A stretch of 64,000 nucleotides of DNA, from positions 186,001 to 250,000 of the forward strand of contig NZ_MPZV01000004.1 of the NCBI RefSeq assembly GCF_002020355.1. The letters are read 5' to 3'. The notes below the pieces were generated by a model. The model was not told where the DNA came from. It saw only the letters and a list, made by a program, of their open reading frames with translations, and ran no database searches. Within the stretch, counting starts at the first letter, position 1. Each line of letters starts with the position of its first letter. Positions 17,187 to 25,471 of the stretch are shown piece by piece. This DNA comes from Thioclava sediminum. GTDB lineage: Bacteria; Pseudomonadota; Alphaproteobacteria; Rhodobacterales; Rhodobacteraceae. The position numbers and the translations under genes were made by a program.

Positions 17187-17266
17187 GGGGCGGCGGAAAC
17201 GCTGCCCCTACGACGCAACATTTGCCCTCTTGTGGGGCCCCGCACCGCGCGGCAATCTCGCGCGGT
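17187..17266 (+). promoter_or_regulatory. Two intercistronic stem-loops before the ligase gene
   Basis: A 9-bp stem with a GAAA tetraloop (17187-17208, arms GGGGCGGCG and CGCTGCCCC with one G-T pair) is followed by an 8-bp stem ACCGCGCG/CGCGCGGT (17244-17266). Neither has a long T tract. The first resembles a weak terminator or mRNA 3'-end stabiliser after the binding protein gene. The second lies 22 bases before the ligase start codon. They may tune expression between importer and enzymes. Confidence 0.45.
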
Positions 17267-17288
17267 GATCTTGATCCCGGAGGAACTC

Positions 17289-18653
17289 ATGTCGCGTAAA
17301 TTATCGTTCGACGCGCTCAAGAAATCGGTCAATGCAGGCGAGGTCGATACGGTCATCGCAGCCCTTGTGGATATGCAGGGACGGCTTCAGGGCAAGCGGT
17401 TCCACGCGGCGCATTTCATCGACAGCGCATGGGAAGAGACCCATTGCTGCAACTACCTGCTGGCGACCGACATGGAGATGGTCACGGTGCCGGGCTATGA
17501 CGCGTCCAGCTGGGAGCGCGGCTACGGCGATTACGTGATGAAGCCCGACATGGAGACGCTGCGGCTGATCCCGTGGGTTCCGGGCACGGCGCTGGTGATC
17601 TGCGATCTGCTCGATCATCACAGACACGAGCCGATCCCCCATGCGCCGCGCCAGATGCTGAAATCGCAGCTCAAGCGCGCCAAGGACATGGGCTTTGACG
17701 TGATGATGGCGACCGAGCTGGAGTTCTTCCTGTTCGAGGAAAGCTATCCGCAGCTCTTTGATGCGGGTTATCCCGATCCGACCCCGGTCGCGCGCTACAA
17801 TGTCGACTATTCGCTGATGGGCAATTCGCGCGCCGAACCGGCGATGCGGGCGATGCGCAACGCGCTTTATGCGGCGGGCGTGCCGGTCGAATGCTCCAAG
17901 GGCGAGGCCGAATGCGGTCAGGAAGAGCTGAACGTGAAATATGCGGGCGGGCTTCAGACCGCCGACATGCATGTGCTGGTCAAGCAATGCGCCAAGGAAG
18001 TCGCCCAGTCCCACGGGCTCTCGGCGACCTTCATGGCGAAATACCACACCGACAAGGCGGGCTCGTCGAGCCACGTTCACCAGTCGCTCTGGAAGGGCGG
18101 CAAACCGGCCTTCTTCGACAAGGACGCGCCGAACGGCATGTCCGAGTTGATGCACCAATTCCTTGCCGGGCAGCTGACCCATGCGCGCGAGATCACCTAT
18201 TTCCTCGCGCCGTATACCAACAGCTACAAGCGCTTCTGCGAGGGGCTTTTCGCGCCGACGAAAGCGGTCTGGTCGCTCGACAACCGCACGGCGGGCTTCC
18301 GCATCTGCGGCGAGGGCACGAAAGGAATTCGCGTCGAGTGCCGCATCGGCGGGGCCGACCTGAACCCCTATCTGGCCTGCGCGTCGCTTCTCGCGGCGGG
18401 GCTGGCCGGGATCGAGGGTGAGATGGACCCGAGGCCGGAAGCCGCGGGCGACATCTACAAGGCGGGCGAAGTGACCGAGGTGCCGAAATCCCTGACCGAG
18501 GCGCTGGGCGCTCTCGAAGGTTCGGACATGCTCAAATCCGCCTTCGGTGAGGACGTGATGGCCCATTACGTGCGCGCCGCTCGCTGGGAAATCGAAGAAC
18601 AGAACCGAGTTGTGACCGACTGGGAGCGGATGCGCGGTTTCGAACGCGCCTGA
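17289..18653 (+). CDS. Glutamine synthetase family protein, probable gamma-glutamyl-amine ligase
   Basis: Glutamine-synthetase-fold ligase (454 aa). The N-terminal beta-grasp part contains VDMQGRLQGKRF. The catalytic part contains ATELEFFLF (metal-binding glutamates), the His-containing KAGSSSHVHQSLW loop and NRTAGFRICGEGTKGIRVECRIGGADLNPYL. It is close in style to GlnA-like gamma-glutamylpolyamine, -ethanolamine and -methylamine synthetases rather than to housekeeping GlnA. It lacks the adenylylation-loop sequence of GlnA. These enzymes join the gamma-carboxyl of glutamate to an amine using ATP. CGGAGGAA precedes ATG 17289. The neighbouring ADH and ALDH, with no flavin amine oxidase, suggest an amino-alcohol substrate (inference). 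Confidence 0.88.
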   Translation: MSRKLSFDALKKSVNAGEVDTVIAALVDMQGRLQGKRFHAAHFIDSAWEETHCCNYLLATDMEMVTVPGYDASSWERGYGDYVMKPDMETLRLIPWVPGTALVICDLLDHHRHEPIPHAPRQMLKSQLKRAKDMGFDVMMATELEFFLFEESYPQLFDAGYPDPTPVARYNVDYSLMGNSRAEPAMRAMRNALYAAGVPVECSKGEAECGQEELNVKYAGGLQTADMHVLVKQCAKEVAQSHGLSATFMAKYHTDKAGSSSHVHQSLWKGGKPAFFDKDAPNGMSELMHQFLAGQLTHAREITYFLAPYTNSYKRFCEGLFAPTKAVWSLDNRTAGFRICGEGTKGIRVECRIGGADLNPYLACASLLAAGLAGIEGEMDPRPEAAGDIYKAGEVTEVPKSLTEALGALEGSDMLKSAFGEDVMAHYVRAARWEIEEQNRVVTDWERMRGFERA

Positions 18654-18697
18654 GTTTTGACAGACCCGCGGGGCCCTACACCCCGCAAGGAGACATG

Positions 18698-20086
18698 ATG
18701 ACCAAGACCCTGAAATGTATCTCGCCCGTCGACGGGCAGGTCTATGCCGAACGCGAGGCGCTGAGCGCCTCCGACGCGCAGGCGCTGGCCGCGAGCCTTC
18801 GCGCCGCGCAGCCCGCATGGGCCGAACGCCCGCTGTCGGAGCGTATCGCGCTCGTCGAGGCGGGCATCGCCAAGCTCAACGAGATGAAGGATCTCGTGGT
18901 CGAGGAGCTTGCGTGGCAGATGGGCCGCCCGACCCGCTATGGCGGCGAATTCGGCGGCATGAACGAGCGCGCGGGCTACATGGCCTCGATCGCTGAAGAG
19001 GCGCTCGCCCCGATGGTGGTCGAGCAGAGCGACAGCTTCCTGCGCCAGATCGCGCGCGAACCGGTCGGCGTCGTCTTCATCATCGCGCCGTGGAACTACC
19101 CCTATATGACGGTGATCAACTCGCTGGTTCCGGCGCTGATCGCGGGTAACACGGTGATGTTGAAGCACGCGACCCAGACCATGCTGGTGGGCGAGCGTAT
19201 CGCCGAAGCCTTCCACGCGGCGGGCGTGCCGCAGGACGTGTTCCAGAACGTCTACCTCACGCACGAGACCTCGGAAGAGCTGATGGGCGCGAAGGCGTTC
19301 GATTTCGTCAACTTCACTGGCTCGGTCGGGGGCGGCCGCGCGGTGGAGCGCGCGCTGGCGGGCACCTTCACCGGGCTGGGCCTAGAACTGGGCGGCAAGG
19401 ATCCGGGCTATGTGGCCGCGGATGCCGATCTGGATGCGGCGGTCGACGGGCTGATGGATGGCGCGCTGTTCAACGCGGGCCAGTGCTGCTGCGGGATCGA
19501 GCGGATCTACGTCCATGCCAGCCTCTACGATGCGTTCGTCGAAAAGGCCGCAGCCTGGGCGAGCAAGCTGACCCTCGGCAATCCGTTCGAACCGGAGACG
19601 ACCCTCGGCCCGATGGCCAACAAGCGCTTCGCCGAAGTGGTGCGCGGCCAGATCGAGGATGCGATCACCGATGGCGCCAAGCCGCTGCTCGACCCCGAGC
19701 TGTTCCCGGCAGACGACGGTGGCGCCTATCTCGCGCCGCAGATCCTCGTCGACGTGAACCACGAGATGCGCGTGATGCGCGAGGAAAGCTTCGGTCCCGT
19801 CGTCGGCATCATGCCGGTGAAGGATGACGAGGAAGCCATCGCCGCGATGAACGATTGCGATTACGGGCTGACCTGCTCGATCTGGACCGCCGATCCCGCC
19901 CGCGCCGAGGCGATGGGCAAGCGGCTGCAGACCGGCACCGTCTTCATGAACCGCTGCGACTATCTCGACCCGGCGCTGTGCTGGACCGGCTGCAAGGAAA
20001 CGGGCCGTGGCGGCTCGCTCTCGGTGCTGGGCTACCACGCGCTGACGCGTCCGAAATCCTACCATCTCAAGAAGGTGACGAAATGA
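18698..20086 (+). CDS. Aldehyde dehydrogenase family protein
   Basis: NAD(P)-dependent aldehyde dehydrogenase (462 aa from ATG 18698; an in-frame ATG at 18695 adds one residue but leaves only two bases after AAGGAG). Motifs are the APWNYPY substrate/cofactor entry, FTGSVGGGRAV for nucleotide binding, ELGGKDPGYV with the general-base glutamate, and GQCCCG with catalytic Cys264. The C-terminal part TGCKETGRGGSLSVLGY is typical of the semialdehyde-type ALDHs. It lies between the gamma-glutamyl ligase and the alcohol dehydrogenase, and overlaps the latter by four bases. It would oxidise the aldehyde made from the bound amino alcohol. Confidence 0.93.
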   Translation: MTKTLKCISPVDGQVYAEREALSASDAQALAASLRAAQPAWAERPLSERIALVEAGIAKLNEMKDLVVEELAWQMGRPTRYGGEFGGMNERAGYMASIAEEALAPMVVEQSDSFLRQIAREPVGVVFIIAPWNYPYMTVINSLVPALIAGNTVMLKHATQTMLVGERIAEAFHAAGVPQDVFQNVYLTHETSEELMGAKAFDFVNFTGSVGGGRAVERALAGTFTGLGLELGGKDPGYVAADADLDAAVDGLMDGALFNAGQCCCGIERIYVHASLYDAFVEKAAAWASKLTLGNPFEPETTLGPMANKRFAEVVRGQIEDAITDGAKPLLDPELFPADDGGAYLAPQILVDVNHEMRVMREESFGPVVGIMPVKDDEEAIAAMNDCDYGLTCSIWTADPARAEAMGKRLQTGTVFMNRCDYLDPALCWTGCKETGRGGSLSVLGYHALTRPKSYHLKKVTK

Positions 20087-21237
20087 CTGCCCCCACCGCA
20101 AACTGGTCCTATCCGACCACGATCAAATTCGGCCCCGGCCGGATTTCGGAACTGGCCGATCACTGCAAATCCGTGGGTATCGCGAAGCCGCTTCTGGTGA
20201 CCGACAAGGCGCTGGCCGCACTGCCGATCACCGCCGGGGCGCTCGACGTGCTGGATGCGGCGGGTCTTGGCCGCGCTGTGTTCTCCGAGGTTGATCCGAA
20301 CCCGAACGAGGGCAACATGGCCGCCGGGATCGAGGTCTATAAGGCGGGTGGCCATGACGGCGTGATCTGCTTCGGCGGCGGCTCCGCGCTCGATCTGGGC
20401 AAGATGATCGCGCTGATGGCGGGGCAGGACGCTTCGCTGAGCGTCTGGGATCTGGAAGATATCGGCGACTGGTGGACGCGGGCGAATGGTGACGCCATCG
20501 CGCCGATCATCGCGGTGCCGACGACGGCCGGGACCGGCTCGGAAGTGGGCCGCGCAGGCGTTCTGACCAATTCCGAGACTCACAAGAAGAAGATCATCTT
20601 CCACCCGAAACTGATGCCTGCGATCACGATCTGCGATCCGGAGCTGACGGTCGGCATGCCGCCCTTCATCACGGCGGGCACCGGGATGGACGCGCTGGCG
20701 CATTGCCTCGAGGCGTTCTGTAGCCCGCATTACCACCCGATGAGCCAGGGTATCGCGCTCGAAGGGATGCGGCTCGTCTTCGAGAACCTGCCGCGTGCCT
20801 ATACGACGCCGGACGATCTGGAAGCCCGCGCGAACATGATGTCGGCTGCGGCGATGGGGGCGGTGGCCTTCCAGAAGGGCCTCGGCGCGATCCACTCGCT
20901 GAGCCACCCGGTCGGCGCGGTCTACGGCACCCATCACGGCACCACCAATGCCTGCGTGATGCCGATGGTGCTCGACTTCAACCGCGCCACCATCGAGGAG
21001 CGGATCAACCGCGCGGCGGCGTATCTGGCCATCGCGGGCGGCTTCGAGGGCTTCAAGGCCCGGATCGAGAGCCTGCGGACCGAATTGTCCATCCCGGCGA
21101 ACCTGACCGAGATGGGCGTGAAGCGCGAAGATCTCGACATGCTGGTCGAGATGGCGCTGGAAGATCCGTCCTGTGGCGGCAACCCGGTCGAGATGACGGC
21201 CGAGAATACCCGCGCGCTTTACGAGGCGTGCCTTTGA
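20083..21237 (+). CDS. Iron-containing alcohol dehydrogenase (group III)
   Basis: NAD(P)-dependent Fe-ADH (384 aa). The nucleotide-binding motif is GGGSALDLGK with VPTTAGTGSEV downstream. The metal ligands are the aspartate and histidine in GMDALAHCLEA, and histidines in AIHSLSHPVGAVYGTHHGTTNA. ATG 20083 overlaps the ALDH stop (ATGA), so alcohol and aldehyde oxidation steps are co-translated. In a gamma-glutamylation route it would oxidise a terminal CH2OH to CHO. The reverse (aldehyde reduction) cannot be excluded from sequence. Confidence 0.93.
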   Translation: MTAPTANWSYPTTIKFGPGRISELADHCKSVGIAKPLLVTDKALAALPITAGALDVLDAAGLGRAVFSEVDPNPNEGNMAAGIEVYKAGGHDGVICFGGGSALDLGKMIALMAGQDASLSVWDLEDIGDWWTRANGDAIAPIIAVPTTAGTGSEVGRAGVLTNSETHKKKIIFHPKLMPAITICDPELTVGMPPFITAGTGMDALAHCLEAFCSPHYHPMSQGIALEGMRLVFENLPRAYTTPDDLEARANMMSAAAMGAVAFQKGLGAIHSLSHPVGAVYGTHHGTTNACVMPMVLDFNRATIEERINRAAAYLAIAGGFEGFKARIESLRTELSIPANLTEMGVKREDLDMLVEMALEDPSCGGNPVEMTAENTRALYEACL

Positions 21238-21246
21238 CATCGGCGC

Positions 21247-21269
21247 GAGCGGGGGCTGCGCCCTCGCTC
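21247..21269 (+). terminator. Stem-loop after the alcohol dehydrogenase gene
   Basis: A 10-bp GC-rich stem (GAGCGGGGGC / GCCCTCGCTC with one G-T pair and a 3-base loop) starts ten bases after the ADH stop. No T tract follows, so it is either a weak terminator or a 3' stabilising hairpin. Confidence 0.45.
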
Positions 21270-21335
21270 GTTGGCGCGGCTCACGCGTCTGTAACTAGTG
21301 TTGATGAGGAATTTTGCTTCAACATCTGTACTGCC

Positions 21336-21350
21336 AAAAATCTGTTACAA
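21336..21350 (+). promoter_or_regulatory. Candidate operator, copy 2 (upstream of the ABC operon)
   Basis: AAAAATCTGTTACAA matches 14 of 15 bases of the rpiR-region element at 13385-13399. Related TCTGTAAC and TCTGTACT words lie at 21288 and 21325. The element is in the 239-base gap between the ADH gene and the binding protein gene, where a separate promoter for the ABC operon is expected. It is oriented towards the ABC genes as copy 1 is towards rpiR. Confidence 0.4.
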
Positions 21351-21476
21351 CGCCCGCATAAAGGGTCGCCGATGCCGGAGCCAACCGGACGGCACAACCG
21401 TCGAAAGACATTAGCTCGGGGGAGACAGGACCGCATGAGGCGGCACCGCCCTCCATCAACGGGGAGAGACCTGAAA

Positions 21477-22583
21477 ATGACCTTCAAGTTCCGTTACCTT
21501 GCAGCGGCCAGCGCCATGGCCCTTGCTGCCAGCACCGGCGTCAGCTTCGCCGACAGCATGGATGACCTCTACGCTGCTGCGAAAGAAGAAGGCAGTCTGA
21601 CCACGATCGCGCTGCCGCATTCGTGGTGCAACTACGCGGGCGTGATCGACGGCTTCAAGAAGAAGTATCCCGGGATCACCGTGAACGAGCTGAACCCCGA
21701 TGCGGGCTCGGCCGATGAACTCGAAGCGATCCGCGCCAACAAGGACAACAAGGGTCCGCAGGCGCCCGACGTGATCGACGTGGGCCTTTCCTTCGGCCCG
21801 GCGGCCAAGGACGAGGGTCTGATCCAGCCCTACAAGGTCTCGACCTGGGACACGATCCCGGACAGCGCCAAGGATGCCGAAGGCTACTGGTATGGCGACT
21901 ACTACGGCGTGCTGTCGTTCGCGGTGAACAAAGACATCGTCGACAACGTGCCGCAGGACTGGTCGGACCTGCTCAAGCCGGAATACGCGAACTCGGTGGC
22001 TCTGGCGGGCGATCCGCGCGCCTCGAACCAGGCGATCCTCGGCGTTCTGGCCGCGGGCGTCGCAGCAGGCGGCGAGCCGGGCAAAGCCTCGGGCGAAGCC
22101 GGTCTGAAATACTTCGCCGAGATGAACAAGAACGGCAACTTCGTGCCCGTCATCGGCAAGACCGGGACGCTCGCTCAGGGCGCGACCCCGATCGTCGTCG
22201 AGTGGGACTATAACGCTCTGGCCGGTCGCGACACGCTGAACGGCAACCCGCCGGTCGACGTCGTCGTGCCGAAATCGGGCGTCGTCGCCGGCGTCTACGT
22301 TCAGGCGATCTCGGCCTACGCGCCGCACCCGAACGCAGCCAAACTCTGGATGGAATACCTCTATTCGGACGAAGGTCAGCTCGGCTGGCTCGAAGGCTAT
22401 TGCCACCCGATCCGCTTCAACGACCTGTCGGCCAACGGCAAGGTTCCGCAGAAGATGCTCGACGCGATGCCGCCCGCCGAGGGCTACGCCAAGGCGGTCT
22501 TCCCGTCGCTCGACGCGCAGGCTGCGAACAAGGAAGTCGTGACCGGCGGCTGGGATAGCGTCGTCGGCGCGAACGTCCAGTAA
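21477..22583 (+). CDS. ABC transporter extracellular solute-binding protein (family 1, PotD/AEP-type)
   Basis: Periplasmic binding protein (368 aa). A Sec signal peptide is followed by a probable cleavage after VSFA near residue 24. The mature part starts SMDDLYAAAKEEGSLTTIALP, as in iron, polyamine and 2-aminoethylphosphonate binders of the spermidine/putrescine class. ATG 21477 is the first start after GGGGAGAG. It heads a four-gene ABC operon. The ligand cannot be assigned; the adjacent gamma-glutamylation enzymes suggest an amine-bearing compound. A strong stem-loop follows the gene, as is common where the binding protein is made in excess over the permeases. Confidence 0.9.
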   Translation: MTFKFRYLAAASAMALAASTGVSFADSMDDLYAAAKEEGSLTTIALPHSWCNYAGVIDGFKKKYPGITVNELNPDAGSADELEAIRANKDNKGPQAPDVIDVGLSFGPAAKDEGLIQPYKVSTWDTIPDSAKDAEGYWYGDYYGVLSFAVNKDIVDNVPQDWSDLLKPEYANSVALAGDPRASNQAILGVLAAGVAAGGEPGKASGEAGLKYFAEMNKNGNFVPVIGKTGTLAQGATPIVVEWDYNALAGRDTLNGNPPVDVVVPKSGVVAGVYVQAISAYAPHPNAAKLWMEYLYSDEGQLGWLEGYCHPIRFNDLSANGKVPQKMLDAMPPAEGYAKAVFPSLDAQAANKEVVTGGWDSVVGANVQ

Positions 22584-22603
22584 CCGAACCCGCATAAGCA
22601 CAC

Positions 22604-22627
22604 GCCCCGCGCCTGATCGCGCGGGGC
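22604..22627 (+). promoter_or_regulatory. Stem-loop between binding protein and permease genes
   Basis: A perfect 9-bp stem GCCCCGCGC/GCGCGGGGC with a 6-base loop, followed by GACTTTATT. It can act as a partial terminator or a 3' stabiliser, giving more binding protein than permease mRNA. Confidence 0.6.
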
Positions 22628-22660
22628 GACTTTATTGAAAATTCTGCAAAGCGAGGCCCG

Positions 22661-23515
22661 ATGCAAAGCCGCAAGCTGCCGCTGACTTGGGTGGGGATGG
22701 TTCCCTTCACGCTCTTCGCGCTTTTGTTCCTGATCGCACCGACGATGTATATCGTGGTGGGCGCGTTTAGGACGAGCGACGGGGGCTTCACGCTGTCGAA
22801 CCTCGTGAACCTGTTTCAACCGACGATCCTCGCGAGCTACTGGATCTCGATCAAGATCAGCCTCGCCACTGCGCTTGTAGGCTGCCTGATCGGCTTCGCG
22901 CTGGCCGCCGCCGTCACGCTGGGCGGCCTGCCGAACTGGCTTCGCGGTCCGGTGATGACCTTCTCGGGCGTGGCCTCGAACTTCGCAGGCGTGCCACTGG
23001 CCTTCGCCTTCCTCGCGACGCTGGGACGTCTGGGTCTCGTGACCGTGCTGCTGAAGTCGTGGTTCGGCTTCAACATCTACAGCCACGGCTTCAACCTTCT
23101 CAGCTTCTTCGGCCTGACGCTGACCTATCTGTTCTTCCAGATCCCGCTGATGGTGCTGATCATCACCCCGGCGCTGGACGGTCTGAAGCGCGAATGGAAA
23201 GAGGCGGCGAGCATCCTCGGTGCGACCGGCTTCCAGTATTGGCGCATTGTCGCGCTGCCGATCCTCTGGCCCTCTCTGCTGGGCACGCTGGCGCTGCTGT
23301 TCGCCAATAGCTTCGGCGCGGTGGCGACGGCCTATGCGCTCACCGGCTCGTCGATGTCGATCGTGCCAATCATGCTTTACGCGCAAATCCGCGGCGATGT
23401 GCTGCAGGACCCGCATCTGGGCTACGCGCTGGCCTTCGGGATGATCGTCATCACCGGCCTCGCCAACCTCGCCTATGTCTGGCTCCGCGTACGCTCGGAA
23501 AGGTGGATGCGATGA
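22661..23515 (+). CDS. ABC transporter permease 1 (PotB-like)
   Basis: Inner-membrane permease (284 aa) of the ABC importer with about six hydrophobic helices. The EAA loop contains EWKEAASILGATGFQYWRIV followed by LPILWP. Its stop overlaps the second permease start as ATGA. It belongs to the spermidine/putrescine- and phosphonate-type permeases, in which two different permeases form the channel. Confidence 0.92.
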   Translation: MQSRKLPLTWVGMVPFTLFALLFLIAPTMYIVVGAFRTSDGGFTLSNLVNLFQPTILASYWISIKISLATALVGCLIGFALAAAVTLGGLPNWLRGPVMTFSGVASNFAGVPLAFAFLATLGRLGLVTVLLKSWFGFNIYSHGFNLLSFFGLTLTYLFFQIPLMVLIITPALDGLKREWKEAASILGATGFQYWRIVALPILWPSLLGTLALLFANSFGAVATAYALTGSSMSIVPIMLYAQIRGDVLQDPHLGYALAFGMIVITGLANLAYVWLRVRSERWMR

Positions 23516-24300
23516 AATCCAAGAAACTCTGGTCCTGGCTCGCACTGGCGTTCGGGGCGCTTTATTTCGCGCTGCCGCTGCTCGGCACGCTGGAATTCTC
23601 GCTGCGCGCGCGGCGCGGGGTCTATTCGCTCGACGCTTACCGCTCGGTGCTCGCCGATCCGCAATTCCGCGAAACCTTCAGCTACTCCGTCGTGATGGCG
23701 ATCTTTACGATCCTCGTGGGCGCGCTGATCGTGGTGCCGACCGCCTATTGGGTGCGTCTCAAGCTGCCGCATTGGCGCCCGGTGGTGGAGTTCATCACGC
23801 TCCTGCCGCTGGTGATCCCGCCGATCGTGATCGTCTTCGGCTATATCCGGCTCTATAACACCTCGTCGATCCTGCCGCTGACCGGCACGACGACGGGCAC
23901 CAACCTCCTGCTGATGCTGGGCTATGCCACGCTCTCGCTGCCTTACATGTATCGCGCGGTCGATACCGGGCTGCGCACCATCGATGTCGGCACGCTGACC
24001 GAAGCCGCGCAAAGCCTCGGCGCCGGGTGGAGCACGATCCTCGCCCGCGTCATCCTGCCGAACGTGCTGGTAGCGGTGCTCTCGGGCGCCTTCATCACCT
24101 TCGCCATCGTCATCGGCGAGTTCGTCCTCGCCTCGCTCCTCAACCGGCCAGCATTCGGCCCCTATATGCAGCTGACCGGCGCGAACAAGGCTTACGAGCC
24201 CGCCGCGCTTGCGGTGATCGCCTTCTCGATCACCTGGATCTGCATGGGGCTGATCCAACTCGTCACCCGGTTTTCCAAACATACGAACGCAAAGCGGTAA
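23512..24300 (+). CDS. ABC transporter permease 2 (PotC-like)
   Basis: Second inner-membrane permease (262 aa). The EAA loop reads TEAAQSLGAGWSTILARVILP. ATG 23512 overlaps the preceding stop and has AAAGGTGG upstream; an upstream in-frame GTG at 23503 is less likely. It ends three bases before the ATPase gene. It pairs with the first permease. Confidence 0.92.
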   Translation: MKSKKLWSWLALAFGALYFALPLLGTLEFSLRARRGVYSLDAYRSVLADPQFRETFSYSVVMAIFTILVGALIVVPTAYWVRLKLPHWRPVVEFITLLPLVIPPIVIVFGYIRLYNTSSILPLTGTTTGTNLLLMLGYATLSLPYMYRAVDTGLRTIDVGTLTEAAQSLGAGWSTILARVILPNVLVAVLSGAFITFAIVIGEFVLASLLNRPAFGPYMQLTGANKAYEPAALAVIAFSITWICMGLIQLVTRFSKHTNAKR

Positions 24301-24303
24301 CCC

Positions 24304-25362
24304 ATGGCCTCTCTCGAGATCGAACATCTGGAAAAATCCTTCGGCGCGAACCGCGTGGTGAAGGATTTCAACCTCTCCATCGAAGAGGGCGAATTTATCT
24401 CGCTGCTCGGCCCGTCGGGCTGCGGCAAGACGACCGTGCTGCGGATGGTGGCAGGCTTCGAGAGCCCTTCGGGCGGCGCGATCCGCATCGGTGGGCAGGA
24501 CGTCACGCATCTGGGGGCGAACCAGCGCAATATCGGCATGGTGTTCCAGGCCTACGCGCTGTTTCCCAACCTGACGGTCGCGCAGAACGTGGGCTTCGGG
24601 CTGCGCGTGGCGAAACGTCCGCGCGCCGAGATCAAAGCCCGTGTGACCGAGATGCTGGAGCTGATCGGCCTGCCCGATCTGGGCAACCGCTACCCGTTCC
24701 AGCTGTCGGGTGGGCAACAGCAGCGGGTGGCGCTGGCCCGCGCGCTCGCCATTCAGCCGCGCGTGCTGCTGCTCGACGAGCCGCTTTCCGCGCTTGATGC
24801 GAAGATCCGCGTCTCCTTGCGCGAAGAGATCCGCGACATTCAGCGCCGCCTCGGCATCACCACGATCTTCGTGACGCACGATCAGGAAGAGGCGCTGTCG
24901 ATCTCGGATCGGGTGGTGGTGATGAATGGCGGTGTGGCCGAGCAGATCGGCGCGCCTTTCGAGATCTACAACCAGCCGAAGACCCGCTTCGTCGCGCAAT
25001 TCGTGGGCACGCTGAACGCGCTCGAGGCCGAAGTGGCCGATCCGGAACGCGGCGCTCTGCGCGTCGGCAGCACCGAGGTGATCCTGTCCGAACCGGTCAC
25101 CGCGGGCCAAGGCACTCCGGTCACGCTGGCCGCGCGGCCCGAAGTTCTGGCGCTGGGCCGCCGCGAGGGCAATGACACAGTGTTCACGGGGCGGATCGTC
25201 GAGACGCATTTCCTCGGCTCGATTCTGCGGGTGAGAATGGAAGTGGAAGGGCAGCTTATCGCGCTCGACACGTTCAACCGTCCCGGCAATCCGCCGCCCA
25301 AGGTCGGCACCGAGGCCGAGGTCAGCGTCGCAAGCCGCGATCTGCTCGTTCTGGCCGACTGA
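24304..25362 (+). CDS. ABC transporter ATP-binding protein (PotA-like)
   Basis: ATPase (352 aa) with Walker A GPSGCGKTT, signature LSGGQQQRVALARAL, Walker B VLLLDEPLSALD and the switch histidine in VTHDQEEAL. The C-terminal TOBE domain (about residues 275-350) contains AARPEVLALG. It completes the four-gene importer. It is distinct from the sugar-type ATPase at 1780-2898. A stem-loop follows the stop. Confidence 0.94.
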   Translation: MASLEIEHLEKSFGANRVVKDFNLSIEEGEFISLLGPSGCGKTTVLRMVAGFESPSGGAIRIGGQDVTHLGANQRNIGMVFQAYALFPNLTVAQNVGFGLRVAKRPRAEIKARVTEMLELIGLPDLGNRYPFQLSGGQQQRVALARALAIQPRVLLLDEPLSALDAKIRVSLREEIRDIQRRLGITTIFVTHDQEEALSISDRVVVMNGGVAEQIGAPFEIYNQPKTRFVAQFVGTLNALEAEVADPERGALRVGSTEVILSEPVTAGQGTPVTLAARPEVLALGRREGNDTVFTGRIVETHFLGSILRVRMEVEGQLIALDTFNRPGNPPPKVGTEAEVSVASRDLLVLAD

Positions 25363-25393
25363 CGACGCGAAACAAGCCCTGCGCCCTTCTTTT

Positions 25394-25414
25394 CTCCGGG
25401 TTTCGGACCCGGAG
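25394..25414 (+). terminator. Stem-loop after the ABC operon
   Basis: A perfect 8-bp stem CTCCGGGT/ACCCGGAG with a 5-base loop starts about 30 bases after the ATPase stop. It lacks a T tract, so termination efficiency is uncertain. Confidence 0.5.
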
Positions 25415-25471
25415 CCCCTTCTGCCGCGTTGCCGATGAAAGCTTACACGCGACCGTAGCAGAAGGATGAAA

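Noticed and set aside
17289-18653. Housekeeping glutamine synthetase GlnA
   Set aside because: It sits in a catabolic module without glnB, lacks the usual GlnA adenylylation-site context, and its motifs resemble gamma-glutamyl-amine ligases.
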